Positions 17,175-26,795 of a DNA stretch of 64,000 nucleotides are shown piece by piece. The stretch's first letter is position 1; each line of letters opens with the position of its first letter. Below the pieces are notes generated by a model that had not been told where the DNA came from, made no database searches, and worked only from the letters and a program-made list of their open reading frames with translations. The translations under genes were made by a program, and so were the position numbers. Source of the DNA: an uncultured Holophagaceae bacterium (lineage in GTDB: Bacteria; Acidobacteriota; Holophagae; Holophagales; Holophagaceae); the NCBI GenBank assembly GCA_903857495.1, contig CAIOFF010000070.1, forward strand, positions 1 through 64,000, written 5' to 3'.

Positions 17175-17825
17175 TTGAAACTCATCGCCTGGGACTTCGA
17201 CGGCACCCTGGTGGACAGCCGCCCCCTCATCGAGGCCGGCATGGACCACACCCTGAAGGCCCTGGGTCAGCCCCGGTCCCTCATGGCCGAGTGGCTGAAG
17301 TGCGTCGGCCTGCCCCTGGAAGAGGGGATCCGCCACACCTTCGGTCACCTGGACCTGGAATACGCCGTGGTGCTCAAGGCCTACCGCAGCTACGCCCACG
17401 CCGAGGAGGAGCACCTCCTGCGGCCCTTCCCGGGCATCTCCGAGCTCCTGGTCGAGCTGCGGGACCGGGGGGTGCGCATGGCGCTGGCCACCTCCAAGCG
17501 CAGGGTCCCCGTGCTCCGGCAGCTCGCGCTGCTCGGCTGGGAGGGCACCTTCGACCCCATCATCACGCCAGACGAAGTCACTCACGGCAAGCCCCACCCG
17601 GAGAGCCTGGAGCTCATGCAGGCCCAGACGGGCCTCCCGGCGGCGGAGATCCTCATGGTGGGCGACACCTCCTTCGACCTGGACATGGCCCGGGCCGCCG
17701 GGGTGCCCAGCGTCGCCGTGGGCCACGGCTTCGCAACCCAGGAGGCCCTGGCGGCCTGCGGACCCCGGGCCTATGCCCCGGACACCGCCGCGCTGCGGGA
17801 CATCCTCCTGGCCTGGAGCACCTGA
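17175..17825 (+). CDS. HAD-superfamily phosphatase (phosphoglycolate phosphatase-like)
   Basis: 216 residues from a TTG at 17175, supported by the Shine-Dalgarno GGGAG (17165-17169) and by the HAD motif I that follows at once (WDFDGTLVDS). Motif II is ATSKRR, motif III Lys lies in HGKPHPES, and motif IV is GDTSFDLDMA. The helical cap sits between motifs I and II, as in Gph/PGP phosphatases. Its position just after serA raises the possibility of a role in phosphoserine or phosphoglycolate metabolism, but the sequence is not SerB-specific. The moaC gene follows after 12 nt. Confidence 0.88.
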   Translation: MKLIAWDFDGTLVDSRPLIEAGMDHTLKALGQPRSLMAEWLKCVGLPLEEGIRHTFGHLDLEYAVVLKAYRSYAHAEEEHLLRPFPGISELLVELRDRGVRMALATSKRRVPVLRQLALLGWEGTFDPIITPDEVTHGKPHPESLELMQAQTGLPAAEILMVGDTSFDLDMARAAGVPSVAVGHGFATQEALAACGPRAYAPDTAALRDILLAWST

Positions 17826-17837
17826 AAGGGACCCCCC

Positions 17838-18338
17838 ATGGCTGAACTCACCCACCTCGACCCCGAAGGACGCCCCCGCATGGTGGACGTCTCCGCCAAG
17901 GCCGTGACCCGGCGCACCGCCATCGCCGCCGGCTACCTGGAGCTGGACGCCCCGGCGGCGGAGGCCCTCGCCCGGGGCGGTGGCCCCAAGGGCGATCCCT
18001 GGTCCGTGGCCCGGATCGGGGCCGTCGGCGGGGTCAAGCGGGCGGCCGACCTGATCCCCCTGGCCCACCCCCTGGCCATCGAGGCCGTGGACGTGACCCA
18101 CCACTGGGACTCCGCCGGGCGGCGGGCCTGGCTCCGGGTCGCCGTGACCTGCGAGGGCCGCACGGGCATTGAGATGGAGGCCCTGGCGGGCGTGACGATC
18201 GGCCTGCTGGTGCTCTACGACATGCTCAAGGCCGTGAGCCACGGCATGGCCCTGGGCCCGGCCCGGCTGCTCCGCAAGGAGGGTGGTCGCCGGGGACAGG
18301 TGCTGCTGCCCTGGGCGGATTGCCCCTGGGAGCCCTGA
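17838..18338 (+). CDS. moaC: cyclic pyranopterin monophosphate synthase
   Basis: 166 residues, typical for MoaC. Signatures: LTHLDPEGRPRMVDVSAK, the catalytic Lys in PKGDPW, catalytic His in IPLAHPL (usually IPLCHPL; the Cys is Ala here), GIEMEALAGVT, and the Asp/Lys pair in YDMLKAV. It converts the MoaA product to cyclic pyranopterin monophosphate in molybdenum cofactor synthesis. No other moa genes are adjacent; it rides at the end of the serA/HAD transcript. Confidence 0.95.
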   Translation: MAELTHLDPEGRPRMVDVSAKAVTRRTAIAAGYLELDAPAAEALARGGGPKGDPWSVARIGAVGGVKRAADLIPLAHPLAIEAVDVTHHWDSAGRRAWLRVAVTCEGRTGIEMEALAGVTIGLLVLYDMLKAVSHGMALGPARLLRKEGGRRGQVLLPWADCPWEP

Positions 18339-18399
18339 CGGCAGAGCCAAGGGTCACCCCACGCCAGCGCCTAAGCCTCCTGGGCTTAATGGAAAACTT

Positions 18400-18411
18400 T
18401 TGCATATGCAA
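18400..18411. promoter_or_regulatory. 12-bp palindrome upstream of the M23 peptidase gene
   Basis: Perfect palindrome ttgcatatgcaa in the 191-bp gap between moaC and the LysM/M23 gene. An A/T-rich gataagat follows 14 nt downstream and could be a -10. The palindrome could be an operator overlapping the -35 region. No regulator can be named. Confidence 0.35.
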
Positions 18412-18530
18412 GCTCCCAACCTGCCGATAAGATGAACGTTCGACTGTTCCCACCAACGCTCAACCGGGGTGACCACCCCCATTTGGAGGCCTAGCGAAGC
18501 AGGCTTTTCCGTCCCAGCCGGAGTTTACCC

Positions 18531-19589
18531 ATGCGTCTTGCCATCCTGACACTCGTTATCGCGTCATTGAGTCCCGGCCTCCAGGCCGCCCCCAAGCGAA
18601 CCCACAGGAAGACGGTTTCCCGGCCTACCCCTGCCTCTGCCTCTGCGAATGTCTCGGTCCATGTCGTCAAGAAGGGTGAGACCGCCGCTGCGATCGCCCG
18701 GGCCAACGGCCTGAGCATGGGCGAGCTCGCCAAGCTGAACCCCGGCAAGTCCCTCACCAAGCTCGGCGTTGGCGCCAAGGTCAATGTGCCCCGGACGCCG
18801 GCCGTGGAGAGCGCCCTCGCCAGCGGGGATGCCCCCGCCGGCCCCCGCCTGCCCCTGGCCGCCCTGCCCGCCAGTCCTGCGGTCACCGCCACACCCATGC
18901 CCCACCTGGAGCGACTGCTGCCCTACCAGGTGCGCGCCACGCCCCCCGCCAGTGGCCCCCTGGGCACGGCGGAGCTGGACGCCCACCAGTCTCCGGCCAC
19001 GACTGCCCAGCTGCTGGCCCGCCTGCAGCCGGTGATGCCGCCCATCACCGAAGCCGAGCTCAACGCCCTGCTGCCGACCTACTCTCAGGCGGACCCGGAG
19101 CGCCTGGACCTCCTCTGGCCCGTGGAGACCCGGACCATCAGCTCGGCCTGGGGCCCCCGGATGCGCACCAAGACGGTCCGCGTGAAGGACCAGCGGAAGA
19201 AGAAGGTGCGCTACAAGGGGCGCCACAAGGGCATCGACCTGAACGCACCCACGGGCACTGCGGTCTTCGCGGCCCTCGACGGACAGGTGGTGACGGCCGG
19301 GCGCCACAAGCAGTACGGCAACTACGTCGTGGTGGAGCACGGCAACGGGGTCGTCACCCTCTATGCCCACCACAACCTGAACCTGGTGCGGGAAGGCGAC
19401 ATTGTCCGGCGCGGCCAGAAGATCGCCGAGGTCGGGCGCAGCGGCAACGCCACGGGCCCCCACCTCCACTTCGAGCTCAAGGTCGACGGCATCCAGCGCA
19501 ACCCCCTGCCCGTCCTCAATGACGAAGAGGAGATCCCCGCGGAAGTGGCCGCTCACAATGCCCTCCTGGGAACTGGCACGGCGCGCTGA
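18531..19589 (+). CDS. LysM and M23-family cell-wall peptidase
   Basis: 352 residues. A signal peptide (to about residue 20, QAA) is followed by a LysM module (VHVVKKGETAAAIARANGLSMGELAKLN), a Pro/Ala-rich linker, and a C-terminal M23 (LytM/NlpD-like) domain. Its zinc ligands lie in HKGIDLNAPTGT and HLHFEL, with VVEHGNGVVTLYAHH between; all needed His/Asp are visible, so it should be an active endopeptidase. LysM binds peptidoglycan, so the enzyme likely trims cross-links during growth or division. The start ATG 18531 has GGAG upstream. Confidence 0.93.
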   Translation: MRLAILTLVIASLSPGLQAAPKRTHRKTVSRPTPASASANVSVHVVKKGETAAAIARANGLSMGELAKLNPGKSLTKLGVGAKVNVPRTPAVESALASGDAPAGPRLPLAALPASPAVTATPMPHLERLLPYQVRATPPASGPLGTAELDAHQSPATTAQLLARLQPVMPPITEAELNALLPTYSQADPERLDLLWPVETRTISSAWGPRMRTKTVRVKDQRKKKVRYKGRHKGIDLNAPTGTAVFAALDGQVVTAGRHKQYGNYVVVEHGNGVVTLYAHHNLNLVREGDIVRRGQKIAEVGRSGNATGPHLHFELKVDGIQRNPLPVLNDEEEIPAEVAAHNALLGTGTAR

Positions 19590-19624
19590 ACTTCCCCGCC
19601 GCCGGAAGCACTGGTAGAGAGCGT

Positions 19625-19660
19625 GCCTTCTGATCCTTACGCGGGATCGCTTCAGAAGGC
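19625..19660. terminator. hairpin between M23 peptidase and lipoprotein genes
   Basis: Arms gccttctga (19625-19633) and tcagaaggc (19652-19660), with an inner gatcc/ggatc pair. It lies 36 nt after the M23 stop and upstream of the next start. It has no strong T-run, so it is a probable but not classic terminator. Confidence 0.6.
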
Positions 19661-19698
19661 CGTGTTAGACTTGGTCCTTTCGCCGTTCCGAGGTGGTC

Positions 19699-21630
19699 AT
19701 GCTGCTGTACCGAGCTTCCCTCCAGACCCTGGGGGCCGTCGTGCTTCTGGCCCTGGCCCTGGCCTGCAAGGGAAGTAGTGGTAACTCGTCCGCCTCGGAC
19801 ACCACCGCCGTCATCTCGGGAACGGTCACCTATTCCCGGGTGCCCCTCGCCAAGGATGCCAACGGGGTCCCCACGGGGCTGGCGGACTCGACGGTGGCAG
19901 CCAACCTGACGAGCCTCCCGGCCCGAGGGGTTGTCCTCCGGATCTATCAGAAGGTCGAGCAGGTCAAGCCGGATGGCACCAAGACACTGGTCTGGCAGCT
20001 CACCGGCAGCGGCTTCACAGACACCTCTGGCAACTACTCCCTGAGCGCCACCAAGGATAGGCCCACCCTGGTGGAGCTCCAGAGCTCCTTCGCGGGCGGC
20101 GGCACCAGCCTCATCAACCTGATCGCAGAACCCGGTGGCTTCAACAGCACCACCCTGAACTACAACCGCCTCCGCTACGCCATACGCAAGGCGGCTGACG
20201 GTACCGCCTCGACCAGCTCCAACAATGTGCCGGCCTCGGTGCTCAGCGCCAACTCCACCCTGAACTTCACAGTCGGACTCGACGACGCCTGGTATCTCGT
20301 GGACCCCGCCATCAACCTCGGGACCTCCGAGTCCACGACGCTGCCCCTGGCCGTGCTGGAGACCACCATTTCCGGCCACACCCAGGGCACGGGCAGCCGC
20401 GTCCTCGGGATCGGGGACACCATCGCCACCTTCGTGGCCGACTACGCCACCGCCACGCCCGGCGCCACCCTGGACCTCCACTACTGGCGCGGCAATGAGA
20501 GCCTGGGCTCTTTTGTCGAATACGCCAGGGATCTGGTGCCACTCCACGATCAGCTCTATGACCCTGCCAATGGCACCTATCACTTCCGGGGCGCGCTCCG
20601 GGCGGGCCCGGTCAATGACGACGCCTGGGACGAGGGGGTCCTCCTGCCCCTGCTGGCCCGGAACGCCCTCTATGCCGGGAACTTCGGGCGGACCTTCTCC
20701 ACCCCGCTGAACCCGCTCTACCCGGCCGGGACACCGCTCGACAGCCTCAGCCCGGACATGGCCCGGATCGAAGGCCTGGCCGAGGCCATGGCCGCCAACG
20801 TCCTCAAGTCCCCCTATCTGGCGGACACCAAGGGCACGGCACTTGCCTCCGTCAAGGACATCCGCACGGTCACGACCCAGGGACCCAATTCCGCCACCGC
20901 CCTGCGCGCCCTGGCCTGGGGCGTGGTCCTCAAGGCCAACAACATCAACGCCCCCGGGCTGGCCGCGGACTGGGCGAACATGAACCCGCTGGCCGCGGTG
21001 CGCTTCTTCCAGGCACCCACCTCCCTGACCAACGGCGCCACGGACACCACGGCCCGGGACATCGAGCCCCTGAACATCTACTCCCAGCTCACCCGGCTCA
21101 GGGAAGGCAAGGCCACCAGCGAGCCCGTCGACCTGGCGTCGGTCTTCTCGGATACCGTTTTGACCGCCCTCTCGGCCCCCTTCGGCCTCACCTGGCCACG
21201 TCCCACCACCACGGCCGGCGTCATCATCTCCCCCTTCGCCACGGACTGGGGCACCGATCCCAATGCCACCACCGCGCCCCTGACCCCCGTGGCCCTCAGC
21301 ATGGCGAAGGCGGTCCAGGTCGGCGGCGTCTATCCCAACCTCAGCCAGGGCGAAGTCTTCTACGCGGGCTTCAGCCTCACCGTGGACAAGCGCTACAGCC
21401 TCAAGGCCACCATCACACCCGCCCTGGGCACCGACGCCAGCCTGGAGGTGGACCTGCCCCTGATGGGTCGGACTTTCACCTTCAAGGGCGCGGGCTCTCA
21501 GGTGGATGGCGTTGTCGTGCCCGTCTACAACACGGCGCCCGTCTACCACCCGGTCCGGCTGCGGCTCAAGAGCGCCGCGACGGTTCAGCCCTCCGTGGCT
21601 GTGACCATCGCCTTTGTGCCTGCCTCCTGA
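19699..21630 (+). CDS. large lipoprotein of unknown function
   Basis: 643 residues from ATG 19699, chosen over GTG 19693 because GAGGTGG just upstream then serves as Shine-Dalgarno. The signal ends in the lipobox LALAC. An N-terminal ~120-residue segment (ISGTVTYSRVPL... ending FTDTSGNYSLSA) resembles carboxypeptidase-regulatory-like beta domains. The remaining ~500 residues form a globular region rich in Ala, Thr and Leu with no motif I recognise, ending in beta-rich sequence. Probably an envelope lipoprotein facing periplasm or surface. purine nucleoside phosphorylase follows after 21 nt. Confidence 0.8.
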   Translation: MLLYRASLQTLGAVVLLALALACKGSSGNSSASDTTAVISGTVTYSRVPLAKDANGVPTGLADSTVAANLTSLPARGVVLRIYQKVEQVKPDGTKTLVWQLTGSGFTDTSGNYSLSATKDRPTLVELQSSFAGGGTSLINLIAEPGGFNSTTLNYNRLRYAIRKAADGTASTSSNNVPASVLSANSTLNFTVGLDDAWYLVDPAINLGTSESTTLPLAVLETTISGHTQGTGSRVLGIGDTIATFVADYATATPGATLDLHYWRGNESLGSFVEYARDLVPLHDQLYDPANGTYHFRGALRAGPVNDDAWDEGVLLPLLARNALYAGNFGRTFSTPLNPLYPAGTPLDSLSPDMARIEGLAEAMAANVLKSPYLADTKGTALASVKDIRTVTTQGPNSATALRALAWGVVLKANNINAPGLAADWANMNPLAAVRFFQAPTSLTNGATDTTARDIEPLNIYSQLTRLREGKATSEPVDLASVFSDTVLTALSAPFGLTWPRPTTTAGVIISPFATDWGTDPNATTAPLTPVALSMAKAVQVGGVYPNLSQGEVFYAGFSLTVDKRYSLKATITPALGTDASLEVDLPLMGRTFTFKGAGSQVDGVVVPVYNTAPVYHPVRLRLKSAATVQPSVAVTIAFVPAS

Positions 21631-21651
21631 TCCCCGGCAACGGAGGCTCTC

Positions 21652-22467
21652 ATGACTGCCCTTGACGCCCTTCAGACCTTGAAGGCGCGAGCCCCTTTCG
21701 TGCCCGAGCTCGCCATCGTCCTGGGCTCCGGCCTGGGCGCCCTGGCGGATGGCCCCGAGGCGAAGGCCGGCCTCGCCATCCCCTTCACGGACCTGCCGGG
21801 CTTCCCGGCCCCCACCGTGGCAGGCCACGGCGGCAAGCTGGTCTTCTGTGAGTTCGAAGGCCGCAAGGTGGTGCTCCAGGCCGGCCGTTTCCACTTCTAC
21901 GAGGGCCATCCCATGGACCTCGTGGTCAGCCCCATGCGCCTCTACGGGCGACTCGGCATCAAGTCCGTGCTGCTGACCAACGCCGCCGGGGCCCTCAACC
22001 CTGCCTTCGGGGTCGGGGAGCTCATGGCCCTCACGGACCACATCAACTTCTTCGGCACCAACCCGCTCATCGGACCCAACGTCGAGCCGGGACCGCGCTT
22101 CCCGGACATGACCGCCATCTACGACCCGGCCTTCCGCAGCCTGCTGCAGGACTGCGCCGGGCAGCTCGGCCAGACCCTCCGCGAGGGCGTCTACCTGGGC
22201 CTCACCGGCCCCAGCTACGAGACGCCCGCCGAGATCCGCGCCTTCCGCGTGCTGGGCGCCGACGCTGTGGGCATGAGCACCGTGCCCGAAGCCATCGTGG
22301 CCCGCCAGGAGGGCCTGCGGGTGGCTGGAATCTCCTGCCTCTGCAACATGGCCGCCGGCCTCCTGCCCCAGCCCCTGACCCACAAGGAAGTCCTCGAAGC
22401 CGGCGCCGCCGCCGCCGACCGCTTCGGCGCCCTGGTCCGAGCCTTCGTCAGCAGACTGCCCCGGTAG
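21652..22467 (+). CDS. purine nucleoside phosphorylase
   Basis: 271 residues, matching trimeric PNP. Motifs: VLGSGLGALADG, GHGGKLVF, AGRFHFYEGH (phosphate and ribose site), TNAAGALNPAFGVGE, and GPSYETPAEIRAFRVLGADAVGMSTVPE, with the base-binding Glu and Met. A purine-ring Asn lies in SCLCNMAAG. It phosphorolyses inosine/guanosine-type nucleosides to the base and ribose-1-phosphate in purine salvage. It ends before a strong bidirectional terminator. Confidence 0.95.
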   Translation: MTALDALQTLKARAPFVPELAIVLGSGLGALADGPEAKAGLAIPFTDLPGFPAPTVAGHGGKLVFCEFEGRKVVLQAGRFHFYEGHPMDLVVSPMRLYGRLGIKSVLLTNAAGALNPAFGVGELMALTDHINFFGTNPLIGPNVEPGPRFPDMTAIYDPAFRSLLQDCAGQLGQTLREGVYLGLTGPSYETPAEIRAFRVLGADAVGMSTVPEAIVARQEGLRVAGISCLCNMAAGLLPQPLTHKEVLEAGAAAADRFGALVRAFVSRLPR

Positions 22468-22490
22468 TTTTTTCGGCCCCTTGGGGCCAC

Positions 22491-22527
22491 ACAGCAAGAA
22501 GCCCGGCAACGCCGGGCTTCTTGCTGT
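22491..22527. terminator. bidirectional terminator, 17-bp perfect stem
   Basis: Perfect complementary arms 22491-22507 and 22511-22527 around loop aac, with A-rich and T-rich sequence near the base. It separates the convergent PNP and acetyl-CoA synthetase genes. Confidence 0.92.
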
Positions 22528-22547
22528 TGAGCTAAATGAGCAAAGGA

Positions 22548-24500
22548 TCACCCATTGTTTTCCTGATGCTCCTCGATGAGCCGGTTGACCACATCCGGCT
22601 CGGCCAAGGTCGAGATGTCGCCCAGGCCATCGTATTCGGCCGAGGCGATCTTGCGCAGGATGCGGCGCATGATCTTGCCGCTGCGGGTCTTCGGCAGCCC
22701 CGAGGCGATGTGGATGACATCCGGGGCGGCGAAGGCGCCGATGACCTGCCGGACCTGCTCCTTGAGGGCGCCGATGAGCTGCTGGCTGCCGCTCTCCGCA
22801 TAGCCGTTGTTGAGCAGCACGTAGCAGTAGATGCCCTGGCCCTTGATCGGGTGCGGGTAGCCGACCACGGCCGCTTCGGCCACAGCCTCGTGCGCCACGA
22901 GGGCGCTCTCCACTTCGGCCGTGCCCAACCGGTGGCCGCTGACGTTGATCACGTCATCGATGCGGCCGGTGATCCAGTAGTAGCCGTCCTCGTCCCGCCG
23001 CGCCCCGTCACCGGTGAAGTAGTAGCCGGGGTACTGGGTGAAGTAGGTCTCCCGGAACCGCTGGTGGTCGCCATGAACCGTGCGGGCCTGGCCAGGCCAG
23101 GGGGCGCCCAGGCAGAGGGCCCCGGAGACCCCGTTGCCCTCGAGGGGAACCCCGGTGGCCGCGTCCACGATGACCGGCTTGATGCCGAAGAAGGGCAGCG
23201 TGGCGGAACCGGGCTTGGTGGGGGTGACGCCGGGCAGCGGGGTGATGAGGATGCCGCCCGTCTCCGTCTGCCACCAGGTGTCCACCACCGTGCAGCGACC
23301 GTCGCCGACGACGTCGTGATACCAGCGCCAGACTTCGGGGTTGATGGGCTCACCCACGGTGCCCAGGACCCGCAGCGAGGTCCGCTTGTACTTCTTGATC
23401 CAGTCGTCGCCAGCCTGGGCCAGGGCCCGGAGGGCCGTGGGCGCGGTGTAGAAGATGTTCACGCCCAGGTCGTCGATGATCTGCCAGTAGCGGCCGGCAT
23501 CCGGGTACAGCGGCGTCGACTCGAAGATCACCGAGGTGGCGCCGTTCGCCAGCGGTCCGTAGACGATGTAGCTGTGGCCGGTCACCCAGCCGATGTCCGC
23601 CGCGCAGAAGTAGATGTCGTCCGGATGGTAGTCGAAGACCAGCTTGTGGGTGTAGGCCGCGTAGGTCAGGTAGCCGCCGGTGGTGTGCAGGAGGCCCTTG
23701 GGCTTTCCGGTGCTGCCGGAGGTGTAGAGGATGAAGAGCGGGTCTTCCGCGCCCATCCACTCGTTGGTGCAGGTGGAGCGCTGCTTGGCGGTCTCCTCAT
23801 CCAGCCACAGGTCGCGACCGGGGTGCATGGGCACGTCGCTGTCGGTGCGCCGCGCCACCAGCACCGTCTCCACCAGGGACATGCCCTCGATGGCCCGGTC
23901 CACGGTGCGCTTGAGGGGCACCTTCTTGCCGCCGCGGAGACCCTCGTTGGCGGTGACCACGACCTTGCACTTGGCGTCCACGATGCGGTCGCGCAGGGAC
24001 TCCGCCGAGAATCCGCCGAACACCACCGAGTGCACGGCGCCGATGCGGGCGCAGGCCAGCATGGTGTAGACCAGCTCGGGGATCATGGTCAGGTAGAGGC
24101 AGACGCGGTCGCCCTTCTTGACCCCGTTGTGCAACAGGACATTGGCCACCCGGGCCACGTGGTGCTTGAGGTCCCGGTAGCTGATGTGGGTGTACTGGCC
24201 CGGCTCGTCCTGGGCCCAGATGAGCGCCGTCTTGTCCCCCAGGTGGGGCAGGTGCCGGTCCACGCAGTTGAAGCAGGCGTTGACGCGCCCGCCCAGGAAC
24301 CAGGAGAAGTCCACTTCCTTGTAGTCGGCGTCGAAGACCGACTGCCAGGGATGAAACCAGGTCAGGGTCTTGGCCTGCTCGCCCCAGAACCACTCGGGGT
24401 TGTCGAGGGAGAGGCGGTAGAGCCTCTGGTATTCCTCCATGGTCTTGATGTGGGCCCGCTCCCGGATGTGCGGCTTCACGGGATAGAGGTCTTGGGACAT
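22548..24500 (-). CDS. acs: acetyl-CoA synthetase (AMP-forming)
   Basis: 650 residues, the usual length. Adenylate-forming motifs: [19 protein letters not shown] (P-loop), [10 protein letters not shown] with the acetate-pocket Trp, YFTGDGA, and [19 protein letters not shown] (hinge). The C-terminal [11 protein letters not shown] carries the catalytic Lys that is the acetylation target in this family. It makes acetyl-CoA from acetate, ATP and CoA. The transporter gene lies upstream on the same strand, separated by 286 bp with a hairpin. Confidence 0.97.
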   Translation of the reverse strand: MSQDLYPVKPHIRERAHIKTMEEYQRLYRLSLDNPEWFWGEQAKTLTWFHPWQSVFDADYKEVDFSWFLGGRVNACFNCVDRHLPHLGDKTALIWAQDEPGQYTHISYRDLKHHVARVANVLLHNGVKKGDRVCLYLTMIPELVYTMLACARIGAVHSVVFGGFSAESLRDRIVDAKCKVVVTANEGLRGGKKVPLKRTVDRAIEGMSLVETVLVARRTDSDVPMHPGRDLWLDEETAKQRSTCTNEWMGAEDPLFILYTSGSTGKPKGLLHTTGGYLTYAAYTHKLVFDYHPDDIYFCAADIGWVTGHSYIVYGPLANGATSVIFESTPLYPDAGRYWQIIDDLGVNIFYTAPTALRALAQAGDDWIKKYKRTSLRVLGTVGEPINPEVWRWYHDVVGDGRCTVVDTWWQTETGGILITPLPGVTPTKPGSATLPFFGIKPVIVDAATGVPLEGNGVSGALCLGAPWPGQARTVHGDHQRFRETYFTQYPGYYFTGDGARRDEDGYYWITGRIDDVINVSGHRLGTAEVESALVAHEAVAEAAVVGYPHPIKGQGIYCYVLLNNGYAESGSQQLIGALKEQVRQVIGAFAAPDVIHIASGLPKTRSGKIMRRILRKIASAEYDGLGDISTLAEPDVVNRLIEEHQENNG

Positions 24501-24711
24501 GGTTCAGCTCCGTGCCAGGGGTGATGCGGGAGAAAGAGGTGGTAGGCGCCGGACCCAAGAGGGGCGGGGCCGTGGGTTCACGCGTTTCCGCGGTGGCTGG
24601 GGAAGGTGGGGGGGTGGCGATCATTGTCCGGCCAGGGGATGCCCTTGTCCAGTGCGCGCCAGGCGGGTCAGGTTCCACCCGGGTGCCAGGGGGCCGCCCC
24701 GGGAAGCGGGA

Positions 24712-24746
24712 GAGCCGGGTGATGGATTCCTCCGCTCACCCGGCTC
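24712..24746. terminator. terminator downstream of the MHS transporter gene
   Basis: Arms gagccgggtga (24712-24722) and tcacccggctc (24736-24746) are perfect 11-bp complements. A second smaller stem (cttc-gcgtc/gacgc-gaag, ~24757-24779) lies closer to the transporter stop. Together they fill the gap before acs and probably end leftward transcripts. Confidence 0.7.
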
Positions 24747-24786
24747 CCCATCAGGCCTTCAGCGTCGAGGACGCCGAAGGGTCAAG

Positions 24787-26448
24787 TCAGTGCTGGTAGG
24801 TGCTGATGTCCCGGTCCTTGGTTTCCTTCAGGAACAGGAAGCCGATGACCACGGTGATGAGCGCCACGATGATCGGATACCAGAGGCCGTAGTAGATGTT
24901 GCCCTTCAGGGCCACGATGGCCGTCGCGATGAGGGGCAGCATGCCGCCGAACCAGCCGTTGCCGATGTGGTAGGGCAGCGACATGGAGGTGTAGCGGATG
25001 TTGGTGGGGAAGAGCTCCACCAGGAAGGCCGCGATGGGCCCGTAGACCATGGTCACGTAGATGAGCATGATGAACAGGATCAGCAGGGTCATGGGGTAGT
25101 TGACCCTGGACTTGTCGGCTTCCTTGGGATATCCGAGATCGACCAGCGCCTTCTTGAGAGCGGCTTCCGAGGCGGCACTCCAGCCCTCGATCGTGGTGGT
25201 CGTGACCTGGCCGGTGGTGGGGTTCTTGCCCTGGAGGGTAGCGACAACCTTCTTGCCCTCGATGGGGGCGACCTTGTTGAAGTTGAGGCCCTGCTTGCCG
25301 AAGAAGTCGTTCACGCGGTCCAGCTCGGAGAACTTGCTCCAGGGGCCCACGAAGAGGTTGAAGGTCTCGTCGGCAGGGTTTCCGGCCACGGTGATGACGG
25401 TGGTGTTCTGGAACGTCTCCAGGGCGGGGTTCACGTAGTGCGTGAGGGCCTTGAAGAGCGGGAAGAAAGTGAGGGCGGCGATGAGGCAGCCCGTCAGGAT
25501 GATCTTCAGGCGGCCGATCTTGTCCGACAGCCAGCCGAAGAAGATGAAGAAGGGCGTGCCCAAGAGCAGGGAGGTACCGATGAGGATGTAGGTGGTGGCG
25601 AAGTCCAGCTTCAGGGTGATCTGGATGAAGAACAGCGCGTAGAACTGGCCGGTATACCAGACCACACCCTGGCCTGCGGTTGCGCCCAGGAGGGCGAGCA
25701 GCGCGTACTTGTTGTTGGGGTACTTGAGGAAGCTGTCGGAGAGGGGGGCCTTGGAGGTCTTGCCCTCGGCCTTCATCTTGGTGAAGACGGGAGACTCGTG
25801 GAGCTTCAGGCGGATCCAGACAGAGACGGCCAGCAGGAAGATGGACATCCAGAAGGGGATGCGCCAGCCCCAGGAGGCGAAGGCTTCCTTGCTCATGGTG
25901 GAGCGGCAACCGAGGATGATGCCCAGGCAGAGGAAGAAGCCCACGGTGGCCGTGGTCTGGATCCAGCTGGTGTTGTAGCCGCGGCGATCATGGGCAGAGT
26001 GCTCGGCCACGTAGGTGGCGGCACCGCCGTACTCACCGCCCAGGGCCAGACCCTGGAGGAGGCGCAGGGTGACCATGATGATGGGGGCCCACCAGCCGAC
26101 GGTCGCGAAGGTCGGCAGGAGGCCGACGCCGAAGGTGGACATGCCCATGACGACGATGGTCACGAGGAAGGTGTACTTGCGGCCGATCAGATCGCCGATG
26201 CGACCGAACACCAGGGCGCCGAAGGGGCGGACCAGGAAGCCCGCAGCGTAGGCGGCGAAGGCGGACAGCAGGGCGGCCGTCTCGTTCCCCTTGGGGAAGA
26301 ACAGGGTGGCGAAGAAGGGTGCCAGGGTGGCGTAGAGGTAGAAGTCGTACCACTCGAACACCGTCCCCACGGACGATGCGATGATCACCATCCGTTCTTC
26401 CTTGGTGAGTGGCGTCCTTTCGGCGACTTGCTCAGTTGCGATGGCCAT
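24787..26448 (-). CDS. MHS-type MFS metabolite:H+ symporter
   Basis: 553 residues with 12 predicted helices. Signatures of the metabolite:H+ symporter branch: VFEWYDFYLYATLAPFFA in helix 1, RPFGALVFGRIGDLIGRKYT in loop 2-3, and LRLLQGLALGGEYGGAATYV. A soluble insert of about 110 residues (NPALETFQ... to ADKSRVNYP) lies in the second half, outside the membrane; I recall this as common in one MHS subfamily. Near the C-terminus is NIRYTSMSLPYHIGNGWFGG. Substrate probably a carboxylate or similar small acid; proximity to acs is only suggestive. Confidence 0.88.
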   Translation of the reverse strand: MAIATEQVAERTPLTKEERMVIIASSVGTVFEWYDFYLYATLAPFFATLFFPKGNETAALLSAFAAYAAGFLVRPFGALVFGRIGDLIGRKYTFLVTIVVMGMSTFGVGLLPTFATVGWWAPIIMVTLRLLQGLALGGEYGGAATYVAEHSAHDRRGYNTSWIQTTATVGFFLCLGIILGCRSTMSKEAFASWGWRIPFWMSIFLLAVSVWIRLKLHESPVFTKMKAEGKTSKAPLSDSFLKYPNNKYALLALLGATAGQGVVWYTGQFYALFFIQITLKLDFATTYILIGTSLLLGTPFFIFFGWLSDKIGRLKIILTGCLIAALTFFPLFKALTHYVNPALETFQNTTVITVAGNPADETFNLFVGPWSKFSELDRVNDFFGKQGLNFNKVAPIEGKKVVATLQGKNPTTGQVTTTTIEGWSAASEAALKKALVDLGYPKEADKSRVNYPMTLLILFIMLIYVTMVYGPIAAFLVELFPTNIRYTSMSLPYHIGNGWFGGMLPLIATAIVALKGNIYYGLWYPIIVALITVVIGFLFLKETKDRDISTYQH

Positions 26449-26795
26449 GTTGTCTTGCCTCCTTGGGGTGAAGATGGGGTTGGATCTGGACTGCTAACGC
26501 TCAGGCAGGTGATGAAGTCGGGTCGAGCCGGCCAGGCCCCGAATGTCGTGTCCTCCCTCAGAATCCCCTTTCTGGGTGCCGACTCGGCCAGGGTCGACAA
26601 AGTCTCCTGCCACCTGTCCGGATTTCACCGGAGCAGGAGGCAATGAGAGCTGAAGCGTTATGAGAACCACGACGGACGAGCCATCGTATGGATCGAGTTG
26701 GTTGGGTAAGCTGTCCCCTAGGTAACGCCTTCCTCCGGGTAAGGTCAAGAGAGATTCCGCCCCTTTGTGCAGAAAAATTTAGGTTGAGCCCAAAG
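26449..26795 (-). promoter_or_regulatory. long 5' region of the MHS transporter gene
   Basis: About 350 bp upstream of the transporter start, GC-rich and without a convincing gene. It contains a hairpin with arms ctcctgc/gcaggag (26604-26610/26633-26639) and an inner tccgg/ccgga stem. The Shine-Dalgarno AAGGAGG lies 9 nt before the ATG. No known riboswitch class could be fitted. Confidence 0.4.

Noticed and set aside
19516-22551. ~1000-codon leftward frame opposite the lipoprotein and PNP
   Set aside because: Antisense shadow; composition is Gly/Gln/His-rich without domains, and both genes on the plus strand have clear signals and motifs.
22536-24524. Rightward frame opposite acs
   Set aside because: acs is unmistakable in the leftward frame; the opposite product has no family.
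26600-26640. Cobalamin-type riboswitch upstream of the MHS transporter
   Set aside because: Only a short GGTGAAATCCGG-like stretch agrees; the B12 box and remaining conserved loops are absent.
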